Assembly (NCBI GenBank): GCA_965202875.1
Contig: OZ241870.1
Location: 2,914,001 to 2,978,000, forward strand
Direction: 5' to 3'
From: HK1 sp965202875
GTDB taxonomy: Bacteria; Pseudomonadota; Gammaproteobacteria; HK1
Length of the DNA stretch: 64,000 nt
Part shown: positions 53,317-62,276 of the stretch, one piece after another
How the letters are laid out: the number at the start of each line of letters is the position of its first letter
How positions within the stretch are numbered: position 1 is the stretch's first letter
Program-made: the position numbers and the translations under genes
The notes under the pieces: model-generated
Databases searched by the model: none
Told to the model about the DNA's origin: nothing
Seen by the model: the letters and a program-made list of their open reading frames with translations, nothing else

Positions 53317-54057
53317 ATGCTTCTCATCCCCGCCATCGACATCAAGGACCGCAAGTGCGTGCGCCTGCGCGAGGGGCGCATGGACACGGCGACGGTGTTT
53401 TCGGACGACCCCGTTGCGATGGCGGCGCGCTGGGTCGAAGCCGGCGCCCGCCGGCTCCATGTCGTCGATCTCGACGGGGCGGTGGCCGGAAAGCCGAAGA
53501 ACGCCAGGGTCATCCGCGACATCGTCGATGCACATCCGGACGTCCCGGTCCAGGTAGGCGGCGGGATCCGCGACGAGGAGACGGTGGAAGCGTACGTCCA
53601 GGCCGGCGTCCGCTTCGTCATCCTGGGGACCAAGGCGGCGGCGGCACCGCACTTCATCCCCGATCTCTGCGTCGAATTTCCCGGACACGTCATCGTCGGC
53701 CTCGACGCCAGGGACGGGAAGATCGCCGTCGACGGATGGTCGAAGCTCTCCCACCACGATCTCTTCGATCTCGCCCGGCGCTTCGAGCGCGACGGTGTGG
53801 AAGCCTTCGTATTCACCGACATCGGCCGGGACGGGATGATGAGCGGGGTGAACGTGGAGGGGACGGTCGAGCTCGCCCGCGAGGTGTCGGTGCCGGTCGT
53901 CGCATCGGGGGGGATCCGCGATCTCGACGACGTGCGCGCCCTCTGCGCGGTCGCCGGCGAAGGTATCGAGGGGGCGATCACGGGGCGCGCGATCTACGAA
54001 GGCGCCCTGGACTTCGCCGAGGCGCAGAAGCTGGCCGACGAACTCGGGTCCGGCTGA
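53317..54057 (+). CDS. hisA: ProFAR isomerase HisA (histidine biosynthesis)
   Basis: HisA catalyses the Amadori rearrangement of ProFAR to PRFAR. The 246-residue TIM barrel has IPAIDIKDRKCVRLREG at the start with the catalytic Asp (about residue 8), QVGGGIRDEETVEAYV, and GRDGMMSGVNVEGTVEL near the second Asp, then SGGIRDLDDV. It is followed 24 bp later by hisF. Unusually, hisB and hisH are not upstream. Confidence 0.96.
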   Translation: MLLIPAIDIKDRKCVRLREGRMDTATVFSDDPVAMAARWVEAGARRLHVVDLDGAVAGKPKNARVIRDIVDAHPDVPVQVGGGIRDEETVEAYVQAGVRFVILGTKAAAAPHFIPDLCVEFPGHVIVGLDARDGKIAVDGWSKLSHHDLFDLARRFERDGVEAFVFTDIGRDGMMSGVNVEGTVELAREVSVPVVASGGIRDLDDVRALCAVAGEGIEGAITGRAIYEGALDFAEAQKLADELGSG

Positions 54058-54081
54058 ACACAAGAGGACGGGCCGCGCGCG

Positions 54082-54918
54082 TTGACGCTCGCCAGCCGCA
54101 TCATCCCCTGCCTGGACATCGATGCCGGGCGGGTCGTCAAGGGCGTGAAGTTCGTCGATGTCCGTGACGCGGGGGACCCGGTGGAGGTCGCGCGTCGCTA
54201 CGACGAACAGGGCGCTGACGAGCTCTGCTTCCTCGACATCACCGCATCCTCGGACGGGCGCGACACCATGCTCGCGGTGGTCGAGGCCGTCGCCGCCGAG
54301 GTGTTCATCCCGCTCACCGTCGGGGGCGGCGTCCGTCGCTTGGACGATGTCCGGCGGCTGCTCAACGCGGGAGCCGACAAGGTGTCGATCAACACCGCGG
54401 CGGTCATCGAACCGAATCTCGTGGCCCGGGCCGCGGCGCGCTTCGGCTCCCAGTGCATCGTCGTCGCCGTGGATGCGAAGCAGGTCGGGGACGCGGGCGG
54501 CGGCCCGGCGCGCTGGGAAGTCTTCACCCATGGCGGGCGGCGGCCCACGGGGCTCGACGCCGTTGCCTGGTGCGGGCGCATGGCCGAACTCGGGGCCGGG
54601 GAGATCCTTCTGACGAGCATGGATCGGGACGGCACGCGCGACGGATTCGATCTGGCCCTGACCGGCGCGGTCTGCGCCGCGGTGCCGGTGCCGGTCATCG
54701 CATCGGGCGGCGCCGGCACCCTGGACCACCTTGCGGACGGAATTGTCGAAGGCGGTGCCGACGCGGTCCTCGCGGCGAGCATCTTCCACTTCGGGGACTA
54801 TGCGATCGCCGAGGCGAAGCGGCATCTCGTCCGTCGTGGCATCGAAGTACGGCACTCGGGAAGAGCACTTGCGTGCGCGCCGTTCGGACCCCGGACGGGG
54901 ACTTTCGGTGACCGTTGA
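54082..54918 (+). CDS. hisF: Imidazole glycerol phosphate synthase cyclase subunit HisF
   Basis: HisF, with the glutaminase HisH, forms imidazole glycerol phosphate and AICAR. The TTG-started frame gives SRIIPCLDIDAGRVVKGVKF with the catalytic Asp, LTVGGGVRRLDDVRRLL, and SMDRDGTRDGFDLAL with the second Asp. With 278 residues it is about 20 longer than usual, from a C-terminal extension after RRGIEVR. hisI/hisE do not follow. Confidence 0.95.
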   Translation: MTLASRIIPCLDIDAGRVVKGVKFVDVRDAGDPVEVARRYDEQGADELCFLDITASSDGRDTMLAVVEAVAAEVFIPLTVGGGVRRLDDVRRLLNAGADKVSINTAAVIEPNLVARAAARFGSQCIVVAVDAKQVGDAGGGPARWEVFTHGGRRPTGLDAVAWCGRMAELGAGEILLTSMDRDGTRDGFDLALTGAVCAAVPVPVIASGGAGTLDHLADGIVEGGADAVLAASIFHFGDYAIAEAKRHLVRRGIEVRHSGRALACAPFGPRTGTFGDR

Positions 54919-55069
54919 TCACGTCGGGAACAATGATGGGTGCGCGGACCGCCCGGGCCGTGGCTTGCCGCGCGGCACCTCCGCTGACGTCATGCACAGG
55001 GTCGATGTCGGGATCCGGATAATGACACCCGCCGAAAAGATCACATCGGCATTCGGCCTCGATTCTGTC

Positions 55070-55879
55070 TCAGCCGGGGCGCTGCCTCCGTGTCAGCAAT
55101 CCCCGCTGCGGGTCGTACCCAAGCACCGCGAGCACGAACACCACCGCCAGGGTTGCCGCGACGACGCCGAAGGCCGGCAGGTTGGGCTGCCCGTAGAGCG
55201 AGAAACGCACCGACTCCACCACATGGGTGAAGGGGTTGAAGCGCGCCACCTGGAACACCACTTCCGCGCCGGCCTCGCGCAGCTTCCACAACGGGTAGAG
55301 CGCCGAAGAGATGAAGAACGTCGGGAAGATGACGAAGTTCATCGTTCCCGCGAAGTTCTCGAGCTGCTTGACGTAGACCGAGAGCAGCAATCCGGTCGCG
55401 CCGAGCATCATCCCCCCGAGCGCGATCGCCGGCAGCGCATGGACCCAGCCGAGCAGCGGAACGTGCACTCCGAACAGTACGGTGACGATCAGGAAGGCAT
55501 AGACCTGGAGCACCGAGAGCACCGTGCCGGCCACCAGCTTGCTGAACAGCAGGTACCAGCGCGGCAGGGGCGCGGTGAGGAGCAGGCGCATCATCCCCAT
55601 CTCCCGGTCGTAGACCATCGCCAGCGATGACTGCATCCCGTTGAACAGCAGCACCATGCCGACGAGCCCCGGGACGATGTACTCCTGGTACTCGATGTAG
55701 GTCTCGTAGGGCGGAATGATCGAGACCCCGAAGACGTTCTGGAACCCGACCGCGAACACCACCAGCCACAGGGTCGGGCGAACCAGGGCGGAGAACAGGC
55801 GTCCGCGCTGGTGCACGAACTTGAACGTCTCGCGTCCGCTCACCGCCACCAGCGCCCGGACGGCGTGGGCAGGCGTCAC
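55070..55879 (-). CDS. ABC-2 type permease of a PQQ-linked alcohol catabolism transporter
   Basis: A 269-residue ABC-2 permease with about six helices. It has the features of the family linked to PQQ-dependent alcohol dehydrogenase systems: KFVHQRGRLFSALVRPTLWL at the start, IVPGLVGMVLLFNGMQSSLA and YDREMGMMRLLLTAPLPRWY, and ISSALYPLWKLREAG. The substrate is unknown. It is the last gene of the permease, binding protein and beta-propeller trio. Confidence 0.85.
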   Translation of the reverse strand: MTPAHAVRALVAVSGRETFKFVHQRGRLFSALVRPTLWLVVFAVGFQNVFGVSIIPPYETYIEYQEYIVPGLVGMVLLFNGMQSSLAMVYDREMGMMRLLLTAPLPRWYLLFSKLVAGTVLSVLQVYAFLIVTVLFGVHVPLLGWVHALPAIALGGMMLGATGLLLSVYVKQLENFAGTMNFVIFPTFFISSALYPLWKLREAGAEVVFQVARFNPFTHVVESVRFSLYGQPNLPAFGVVAATLAVVFVLAVLGYDPQRGLLTRRQRPG

Positions 55880-55931
55880 CGGACCGCTCCGCAGGTACGC
55901 CGGCAGGCGGGACGAACGGAGCGCGGGCGGC

Positions 55932-57137
55932 TTACAGTTCGCACCGGCTCTCGCGCTCGTCGATGCCCAGGGTGTCCAGGTTGTTGCTCTGGTGCAGGAA
56001 TCCCCGGAGCGGCGCCCGCTCCACCACCCAGTTGTGGGTGACGAGCAGGATGGGTTGGCGAAGCTGCCGGTTCCACGGGCGGAAGTTCACCCGGTTGCCC
56101 TTGAAGCCGTCGAGCACGATCCGTTCGCCGAGCAGGTAGTCGCGCACGGCCGAGAAGTCCGCGCCCTCGGTGCGCAGGACCGCCTCGACCACCGCCTTCA
56201 CCGACATCCAGGCCGCCCAGTCCACGCCGCGCATGGGACGCTTGGCCTGCTTCTCGAAGCGCCTCTCGAGCTGCGGCGCACCGTGGCGCTCCCACGCCCA
56301 ATGCCAGGCCGCCGCCGCGAGCCCCTCCGTCCCGACCACCGGCCGCGGAAAGACGGTCTGGTAGGGGACGTCCCGTGCGAACTCTCCGTCGGTGTCGGCC
56401 ACGAACACGACGTCGTGCTCGATGCCCGCGGTGAGCAGCGCGACGTTGTTCTTCTCGCGTTCCCTCGGGTCGTTGCTGAGCACGAAGGGCCGTTGTTCGA
56501 CGATCTCGGCGCCGAAGCGCCCGGCGGATCGCTCGAACGCCGCCGCGAGCCGTTCATCTTCGGGGAGCGGGCCGGTCAGGACCAGGACGTTGCGCCACTT
56601 CTTCGACACAAGGTACTGGACCAGAGCGTCCGTGAGCATCGCATGGCTCGGGATCACGTGCAGGAGATGGGGCTGGCACTGCGCCTGCCGGAGCGCGTCG
56701 TCGCGCGCGGAGAGGTTGAACAGCAGCAGGTCCCGGCCCCGCGTGGCGCGCGCCACCTCGTCCACCAGCGGTGCCGGGGCGTCGATCAGGACATAGTGCA
56801 CGCCGTCCTCCGCCATCCCGAGCGCCGCTTCCGCCAGCTTCGCTTCGCTCTTCACCCGGTGGCGCTCGATCTTGAATTCGACGCCCACGGCCGAACCCAC
56901 GAATCGGGATTCCGCGATCGCGACCCTGGCTCCCGGGTAGGGGGACCCCAGCGCCTGGGTGAGGAAGCGGGCGTAGGTCCGCTTGCGGGTGTAGCGGGGG
57001 TCCTTCTTGAGCGCGAGATAGCCGATCACCAGCTCCTCCGCCGCCGCGCCTGCCGGGGGCGCGGCGGCGGTGAAGAACAGGGTGAGGACGAGGGCGCGGC
57101 CTATCCCGCCTTGGGCGATGGGCCGGATACGGCGCAT
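55932..57137 (-). CDS. ABC transporter substrate-binding protein, PQQ-dependent alcohol dehydrogenase system type
   Basis: The 401-residue product has a cleavable signal (ALVLTLFFTAAAPPAGAAAEE) and a Leu/Ile/Val-binding-like fold. Segments such as IGYLALKKDPRYTRKRTYAR and VVFVADTDGEFARDVPYQT fit the family associated with PQQ alcohol dehydrogenase clusters. The ATG at 57137 is preferred for signal-peptide length; one at 57167 is also possible. It overlaps, or nearly overlaps, the beta-propeller gene. No PQQ dehydrogenase is in the window. Confidence 0.82.
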   Translation of the reverse strand: MRRIRPIAQGGIGRALVLTLFFTAAAPPAGAAAEELVIGYLALKKDPRYTRKRTYARFLTQALGSPYPGARVAIAESRFVGSAVGVEFKIERHRVKSEAKLAEAALGMAEDGVHYVLIDAPAPLVDEVARATRGRDLLLFNLSARDDALRQAQCQPHLLHVIPSHAMLTDALVQYLVSKKWRNVLVLTGPLPEDERLAAAFERSAGRFGAEIVEQRPFVLSNDPREREKNNVALLTAGIEHDVVFVADTDGEFARDVPYQTVFPRPVVGTEGLAAAAWHWAWERHGAPQLERRFEKQAKRPMRGVDWAAWMSVKAVVEAVLRTEGADFSAVRDYLLGERIVLDGFKGNRVNFRPWNRQLRQPILLVTHNWVVERAPLRGFLHQSNNLDTLGIDERESRCEL

Positions 57138-57144
57138 CCCGGCT

Positions 57145-58257
57145 TCAATCGTCGATGAGGACCGCATAGGGCACCCGTCCTACCGGTACCGACTTGATGA
57201 CCCGGCGCTCCGATACGTCGATGATGGAGATGTCGTCGCTCAAGCCGTTCGCCACGAACAGCAGGGACTCATCCCGGTTGAGCGTGGTGTTCCACGCACG
57301 GCTCCCAACCAGGATGTAGTCCTCCACCTCAAGCGACGCGACGTCGACCACCGCCACGTGGTTGGCACGCCCCAGGGCCACGAACGCGGTCCTGCCGTCC
57401 CCGGTCATGGTGATCCCGACCGGAGTCACGTCCTCGGGGCGAAATCCCTTCGGCTTGAACTCGACGGTACGGTCCACCTTCATGGTGCCGAGGTCGATCA
57501 CGCTCACCGAGCCGGAAAGCTCGTTCGTCACCCACAGGGAGTTTCCGCCGCTGGTCAACGCAAAGCGCCGGGGGCGGTTGCCGGCCACGATGTTGGTGCG
57601 GATCGAAGCAGTGGCGGTGTCCACGACGTGGACCATGTTGGCGACCTCGGAGGTGACGAACACCATCGTTCCATCGGGGCTCACCAGGATCCCCTCGGGC
57701 TCCTCGCCGACCTCGACGGTGCTCATGCCCTCGATCTCGCCACCGTTCCCGTCGTCCTCGTCTTCCTCTTCTCTTTCCTCCTCCTCGTCATCCTCGTCGT
57801 CGCCGTCACCCTCGGAGACCTCCGCCACCGTGAGCTCCGGCTTCTCTTCCCGCCCTTCGAAGTACGCGCGCAGATCCAGGATCCCGAGCTGCGCGTCGTC
57901 CTCGAGCGAGATGTACAGGGTCTCGCCGTCGGGGCTGAAGTCGAACGCCTCCGGGTCTTCGATGGGACCGATGCGGTCGACGAGCTCCAACGTGGCGACG
58001 TCGATGACGTCGATCGCGTTCCCCTCGCCGCACGCCGCGTAGAGCCGTCTGCGGTCGGGACTGAACCGGAGATGGCGGGGGCGGGCTGCGGTGCGGATCT
58101 GCTTGACGACCTCGTAGCTCTCGCCGTCGAGCACGGTGATCGCATGATCCTTCTCGCTGCTGACGAACAGGTAGCCGGTGCCGGAGGCCCAGGCGGCGGA
58201 GGCGGCGAGCAGAGCCGCGGCCCCGATCCATTGCAACGTCATTCGGATGGTGTTCAT
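57145..58257 (-). CDS. PQQ-catabolism-associated beta-propeller (YVTN-type) protein
   Basis: From the ATG at 58255-58257, preceded by AAAGGGGGGTG, the product is 370 residues with a signal peptide (LQWIGAAALLAASAAWASG). It has repeated propeller blades, such as YLFVSSEKDHAITVLDGES, PRHLRFSPDRRRLYAACG and LFVANGLSDDISIIDVSE. Such secreted seven-bladed proteins accompany PQQ alcohol oxidation clusters; function unknown. A run of about 28 acidic residues (from EGDGDDEDDEEEE) interrupts one blade, which is odd. It is the first gene of the leftward trio. Confidence 0.85.
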   Translation of the reverse strand: MNTIRMTLQWIGAAALLAASAAWASGTGYLFVSSEKDHAITVLDGESYEVVKQIRTAARPRHLRFSPDRRRLYAACGEGNAIDVIDVATLELVDRIGPIEDPEAFDFSPDGETLYISLEDDAQLGILDLRAYFEGREEKPELTVAEVSEGDGDDEDDEEEEREEEDEDDGNGGEIEGMSTVEVGEEPEGILVSPDGTMVFVTSEVANMVHVVDTATASIRTNIVAGNRPRRFALTSGGNSLWVTNELSGSVSVIDLGTMKVDRTVEFKPKGFRPEDVTPVGITMTGDGRTAFVALGRANHVAVVDVASLEVEDYILVGSRAWNTTLNRDESLLFVANGLSDDISIIDVSERRVIKSVPVGRVPYAVLIDD

Positions 58258-58483
58258 CACACCCCCCTTTGGTTTCGATGCTCCCGGTGAGCGGCGACCG
58301 CCGTCGCGGCTGCGCCCCGGCCAGCGCCCGGACGGACGGGAACGGTCTTGTTCTACAGGCGGCGCGAACCTTCCGATTGATTCGAGCACTTGGCAAGGTA
58401 CAAGAAACGCGCCGGACCGTTCAACCAGGCGGGCCACATGGCGTGTCAACACGGATCGCACGAGCCGGGCCTACTCTCCGGGT

Positions 58484-58864
58484 TCATCGGGTTGCGCCAG
58501 CCCGTGCCTCTTCCCTCGGCCCGGTTACTTCACCTTCGATTCGCGTGGCGTCCATCGTGTAGTTGGCAGCGCTTTCCGCCCGGAGTCGATCGACCAGTTC
58601 GTCGAAGTGCTCCGACTGCGGCCACCCATGTATCTGTGGTTCCTGCAATTTCGTGATGATTCTCTCCAGTGCGTCTACATCCAGGTGCCTGCTCCACTCC
58701 TGTTGCCTTGCCGCCCAGACAGCCTTGTCCGCGCTGGCGCCCGCTTCCATCAACGCGGCCACGTCGATGCCGTCGCGGGTCTCGCTTCGTCGCGCCATCG
58801 CGGTGAGAGCGCCGTCTCGCACGCCCATTCCCATAATCCGGGTTTGGCCCGGAGTTTCGCACAC
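58484..58864 (-). CDS. Hypothetical protein, possibly degraded
   Basis: A 126-codon frame of protein-like composition, with helical charged segments (DALERIITKLQEPQIHGWPQ; SEHFDELVDRLRAESAANY). I recognise no family. A neighbouring frame upstream (to 58932) also looks coding (DGKVRELCAKLRAKPGLWEW), which could mean a frameshifted longer gene. It sits between the beta-propeller gene and IS debris, so a decayed gene is likely. The start is uncertain. Confidence 0.4.
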   Translation of the reverse strand: MCETPGQTRIMGMGVRDGALTAMARRSETRDGIDVAALMEAGASADKAVWAARQQEWSRHLDVDALERIITKLQEPQIHGWPQSEHFDELVDRLRAESAANYTMDATRIEGEVTGPREEARAGATR

Positions 58865-58984
58865 AGCTCGCGGACCTTGCCGTCAGGGCTCGGCGCGACA
58901 TGCCAGATCGGGGGTTGTTCCCTGTGCCTCATTGTCCATCCCCCTTTCGATGAGCCATGCGAACATCGCCTGATCCCACAACTC

Positions 58985-59515
58985 CCATCTGAGGTGGTCG
59001 CAGTCATGGACCGGTCCAGCCGCAAGGTGCTCGCGTGGCGACTGTCCAACACCCTCGACAGCGACTTCTGCGTCGAGGCGCTGGAGGACGCCCTCGCACA
59101 CCATGAACGCCCGGAGATCTTCAACCCCGACCAAGGCGCGCAGTTCACCGGCACGGCGCTCACCGATGGGCTCAAGGGCGCAGCAGTGGCCCCCGGCTTA
59201 CTGCCTGCCGGGGCAGGCTCCGCATGGACGGCAAGGGGCGATGGGTGGACAACGTGTTCGTGGACCGGCTGTGGAGGAGTGTGAAGTACGAGGAGGTGTA
59301 TCTGCACGCCTGTGAGAGCGTAGCCACGGCTCGCGCGGGACTGGGCCGCACCTTCCGGTTCGACAATGCCGAGCGCCGCCACCAGGGTCTTGGGCACCGG
59401 ACACCCGACGAGGCGTATGCTGACATCGGCTCATGGCTCAGGGCAGCGTGCAGCAGGGGAACCACAGGGGCGGAGGACACTTGTCGACCTGTCCAATCAT
59501 CGGGGTCCACTTCTA
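58985..59515 (+). mobile_element. IS3-family transposase remnant with right end
   Basis: Plus-strand frames encode the C-terminal half of an IS3-group transposase B: VVAVMDRSSRKVLAWRLSNT, EALEDALAHHERPEIFNPDQG, a frame change near 59190-59225, then MDGKGRWVDNVFVDRLWRSV, KYEEVYLHACESV and FDNAERRHQGLGHRTPDEAY. These are the end of the DDE core. After the stop, TGTCCAATCATCGGGGTCCA (to about 59515) is the likely terminal repeat. The N-terminal half and left end are missing. Confidence 0.85.
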
Positions 59516-59589
59516 CCGGTGGTGGGCCGTCCTTCGAGCTGCGGGACGGGTCGCCGTCATCCCGCGGGACGGGTTTTCATCCCGTCGAT

Positions 59590-60495
59590 TCAGCCCCGGA
59601 GACGTTCGGCCGCCGCGCGGATGTGCTCCGGCCCGAGCCCGCAGCATCCACCGACCCCCTTCACACCGTCCTCCACCCATCGCGCCGCCGTCGCGGCGAA
59701 CTCGCCGGGGGCCGCTACGTCCTGGAACTGCCAGTGCGGCGGCTCGAAGTGTCCGCTGTTCGGCCACGCCCCGAGCGGCGCCTCGCACACCCGGCGCGCG
59801 CATTCGAGGCCCGGCTCCGTTTCGTCGATCTCCGAGTGCATGACGCCGACGAGCGTCTCCCCGCGACCGGTGACCGCACGCAGGATGTCCTCGAACGGCA
59901 TCGGCTCGCCGACCCTGCCCTGGGCCATGAGCGCGCCGCTTTCGTCCACGGTGCAACTGAAACCGGCCCATACCGGCAGGCCGATGGACAGGGCCGCGTC
60001 GACCGCCGCGGAGCTCCATTCGACATCGCGCAGCATCTCGAGCACCAGGAGATCCACACCGGCCTCGGCGAGCCACTGCGCCTGCCTGCGGAGCTGCTCC
60101 GCGTGTTCGACCGGCGCGAGGCGGTTCGCCGAATGGAACCCCGGCGCCATCAGGGAGAGCGAGCCCGCGACCCATGCCGGGCCGTCCGCCGCCGCGTCGC
60201 GCGCTTCGAGCGCAAGCTCGACCGAGCGGATGTTGATCTCGCGGGCGCGGTCGCTGAATCCCGCCGCCGCGAGGTGGTGGGGCGCCGCAGCGTAGGTGTT
60301 GGCGGTGATCACCTCCGCCCCGGCGCGCAGGTAGTCGGCGTGCAGATCGCGAAGGACGTCGGGGTGGGAGAGGGCGGCCAGTCCGCTCCACGTCCCGGCG
60401 TCCATCGGCACGCCCCTGCGCTCCAGCTCGGTGCTGGTCGCTCCGTCGAGGATGATCGGGCGCGGGTCGGAGAATCGGTAGGAGATGTCCTGCAT
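59590..60495 (-). CDS. Homocysteine S-methyltransferase family protein
   Basis: Members transfer a methyl group to homocysteine or related thiols using a zinc-bound cysteine triad. The 301-residue product has LDGATSTELERRGVP near the start, AGAEVITANTYAA, WAGFSCTVDESG (first Cys ligand) and VGGCCGLGPEHI near the C-terminus (the paired Cys). The methyl donor could be S-methylmethionine or betaine; betaine is a tempting link to the demethylation genes, but this is inference. It is divergent from nothing nearby and lies next to the orphan antitoxin gene. Confidence 0.9.
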   Translation of the reverse strand: MQDISYRFSDPRPIILDGATSTELERRGVPMDAGTWSGLAALSHPDVLRDLHADYLRAGAEVITANTYAAAPHHLAAAGFSDRAREINIRSVELALEARDAAADGPAWVAGSLSLMAPGFHSANRLAPVEHAEQLRRQAQWLAEAGVDLLVLEMLRDVEWSSAAVDAALSIGLPVWAGFSCTVDESGALMAQGRVGEPMPFEDILRAVTGRGETLVGVMHSEIDETEPGLECARRVCEAPLGAWPNSGHFEPPHWQFQDVAAPGEFAATAARWVEDGVKGVGGCCGLGPEHIRAAAERLRG

Positions 60496-60577
60496 GAGCG
60501 CGTTCCCTCGGGTGGTGATGTCGATGCGCGGCCATCAACGACCGGACCCGGGCATGGGTGTCGAGAAAAACCTGTCG

Positions 60578-60808
60578 TCACGGCCCGCCTTCCCATGACG
60601 CAAGCTCATCTTCGTCCATGGATTCGTCGAAGTCGGGCGCCTCCGCCACCACATGCCGGAGCGTGTCGAATTCGAACCCGGTATTCTCGATCGGCACCAG
60701 CTTGGCGACCGGCCGGCCCTTGCGGGCAATGATCGCGTCCTCCCCGGCTTCGGTGACGGCAATGAGCTTCGAGAGATGCGACTTGGCGGCATGGACGTTC
60801 ATCTGCAT
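60578..60808 (-). CDS. Phd/YefM-type antitoxin, without visible toxin
   Basis: A 76-residue protein matching Phd/YefM antitoxins: MNVHAAKSHLSKLIAVTEAG at the start (DNA-binding strand-helix), then EDAIIARKGRPVAKLVPI, followed by an acidic tail. In the usual pair a VapC or RelE toxin follows on the same strand; here the next 80 bp lead only to the methyltransferase gene, so it is an orphan. The ATG at 60802 or 60808 is 50-56 bp from the divergent dehydrogenase start. Confidence 0.85.
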   Translation of the reverse strand: MQMNVHAAKSHLSKLIAVTEAGEDAIIARKGRPVAKLVPIENTGFEFDTLRHVVAEAPDFDESMDEDELASWEGGP

Positions 60809-60857
60809 GTCGATCGCTTCCGTTCGTCGGCAAATCGAGTCTAACCGGAGTGGAGCA

Positions 60858-61808
60858 ATGCGGCCGATACTCATCGCATACGACCAGCCCGACGAGTTCC
60901 TGGAACTCCTCGCCACACGCCTCCCCGGCGTGGAGTTCATCTGCGCGACGACGGCTCGGGGCATCCTCAAGGCGCTCGCGCGGCACGACCCCGAGGTCGT
61001 CTTCTCGATCAAACACCCCGGGCTGCCGGGCTCCGCGCATGCGCCGATCCCGGCGCATCCGTCGGTGCGCTGGATTCAGTTGGGCAACTCGGGGTACGAG
61101 CACCTCGAACCCTGGGACGCCGGGCGGGTTACCGTGACCCACGGCGCGGGCGTGCTCGCGCCGTATCTTGCCGAGAGCGTCACCGGTGCGATGGTGGTGC
61201 TCTCCCGCGGATTCCTGGGCTACCTCGAGCAGCAGCGCCAGCGCCTCTGGAAGCCGGCGTGGTTCACCCCGCTCGAAGGCCGGACGCTGCTGGTGGTCGG
61301 GCTGGGCGCGGTCGGGGCCTGTGTCGCCCGCAACGCCAAGGCCCTCGGCATGAGGGTCCTGGCCATCCGCGGGACGCCGGCCCCGCATCCCGCCGCCGAC
61401 GAGGTGCACGGCCCCGAAGCGCTCATGGCGCTGCTGCCCGCGGCGGATTTCGTGTCGCTGCACGTGCGGCTGAATGCGGCGACCCGCGGGCTGCTCTCGC
61501 GCGAGGCGATCGCGGCGATGAAGCCGGGTGCGTACCTCGTCAACACCGCGCGCGGCGGTGTGGTGGACGAAGCGGCGCTGATCGACGCGCTACGCTCCGG
61601 CCGTCTCGCGGGCGCGTACCTCGACGTCTTCGAGATCGAGCCGCTGCCGCCGGAGAGCCCGCTGTGGGCGATGCCCGACGTCCTGGTCACGCCCCATGCC
61701 TCGGACAGCATCGTCGGCTGGACCCGCCGCTTCGCCGCGCTCTTCGCGGACAACCTCGACCGCTGGCAGGCCGGCGAGCCGCTGCTGAACCGGGTCACCA
61801 CCCCGTAA
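60858..61808 (+). CDS. D-2-hydroxyacid dehydrogenase family protein
   Basis: A 316-residue NAD(P)-dependent dehydrogenase. The Rossmann motif GLGAVGACVARNAKALGM is at about residues 150-167. The catalytic Arg lies in VNTARGGVVDEAAL, the Glu in FEIEPLPPESPLW and the His in VLVTPHASDSIVGW. The ATG at 60858 follows GGAG. The family reduces 2-keto acids or oxidises 2-hydroxy acids; substrate unknown. It diverges from the antitoxin gene. Confidence 0.9.
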   Translation: MRPILIAYDQPDEFLELLATRLPGVEFICATTARGILKALARHDPEVVFSIKHPGLPGSAHAPIPAHPSVRWIQLGNSGYEHLEPWDAGRVTVTHGAGVLAPYLAESVTGAMVVLSRGFLGYLEQQRQRLWKPAWFTPLEGRTLLVVGLGAVGACVARNAKALGMRVLAIRGTPAPHPAADEVHGPEALMALLPAADFVSLHVRLNAATRGLLSREAIAAMKPGAYLVNTARGGVVDEAALIDALRSGRLAGAYLDVFEIEPLPPESPLWAMPDVLVTPHASDSIVGWTRRFAALFADNLDRWQAGEPLLNRVTTP

Positions 61809-61944
61809 GCGCGTCGAGGGCTCCCCGCCGTCGATTCGTCGTCGCTGAACGCAGGCCGCTTCCGCCGGCGAAAGGCCGCCCCTCCCCGGCATCATCCGTG
61901 GGACACGTAGTGTCCGGACTCCGGACCTCCGTCGGGAGCCCGCC

Positions 61945-62133
61945 ATGTCTCCCGAGATCATCGCCATCATCGGCACCGGGATGGCGCTGGCCGGATTGAT
62001 CCTCCTTCAGGGCATGAGGATTGACCGGCTCGAACAAGGGCAAGCCGACCTTCGAGAGCGTATGGCGAAGCCCGAAGGCTTGCGCTCAGCCATCGCCGGG
62101 CGGCCTCCGCCTGCACCCTCCGGCGCTGGCTGA
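61945..62133 (+). CDS. Small hypothetical membrane protein
   Basis: A 62-residue frame with an N-terminal helix (IIAIIGTGMALAGLILLQG) followed by a charged helix (IDRLEQGQADLRERMAKPEG). The pattern of a helix followed by LRERMAxxEG is seen in small hypothetical proteins of soil and marine bacteria. The Pro/Ala-rich end may be a truncation. Function unknown. Confidence 0.5.
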   Translation: MSPEIIAIIGTGMALAGLILLQGMRIDRLEQGQADLRERMAKPEGLRSAIAGRPPPAPSGAG

Positions 62134-62276
62134 GCGGGGCCGGCTGAACGGCGCACGACACCACCGGCGCGGGTCGCGGTCGGTCCTGATCGCATGGGCG
62201 CAGCACCGGAGCCGATACGCTCGACACCGGTGCGAGAGAGATCGATACGTCGCCCGAATCGTCCGCGAAGCTTCCC

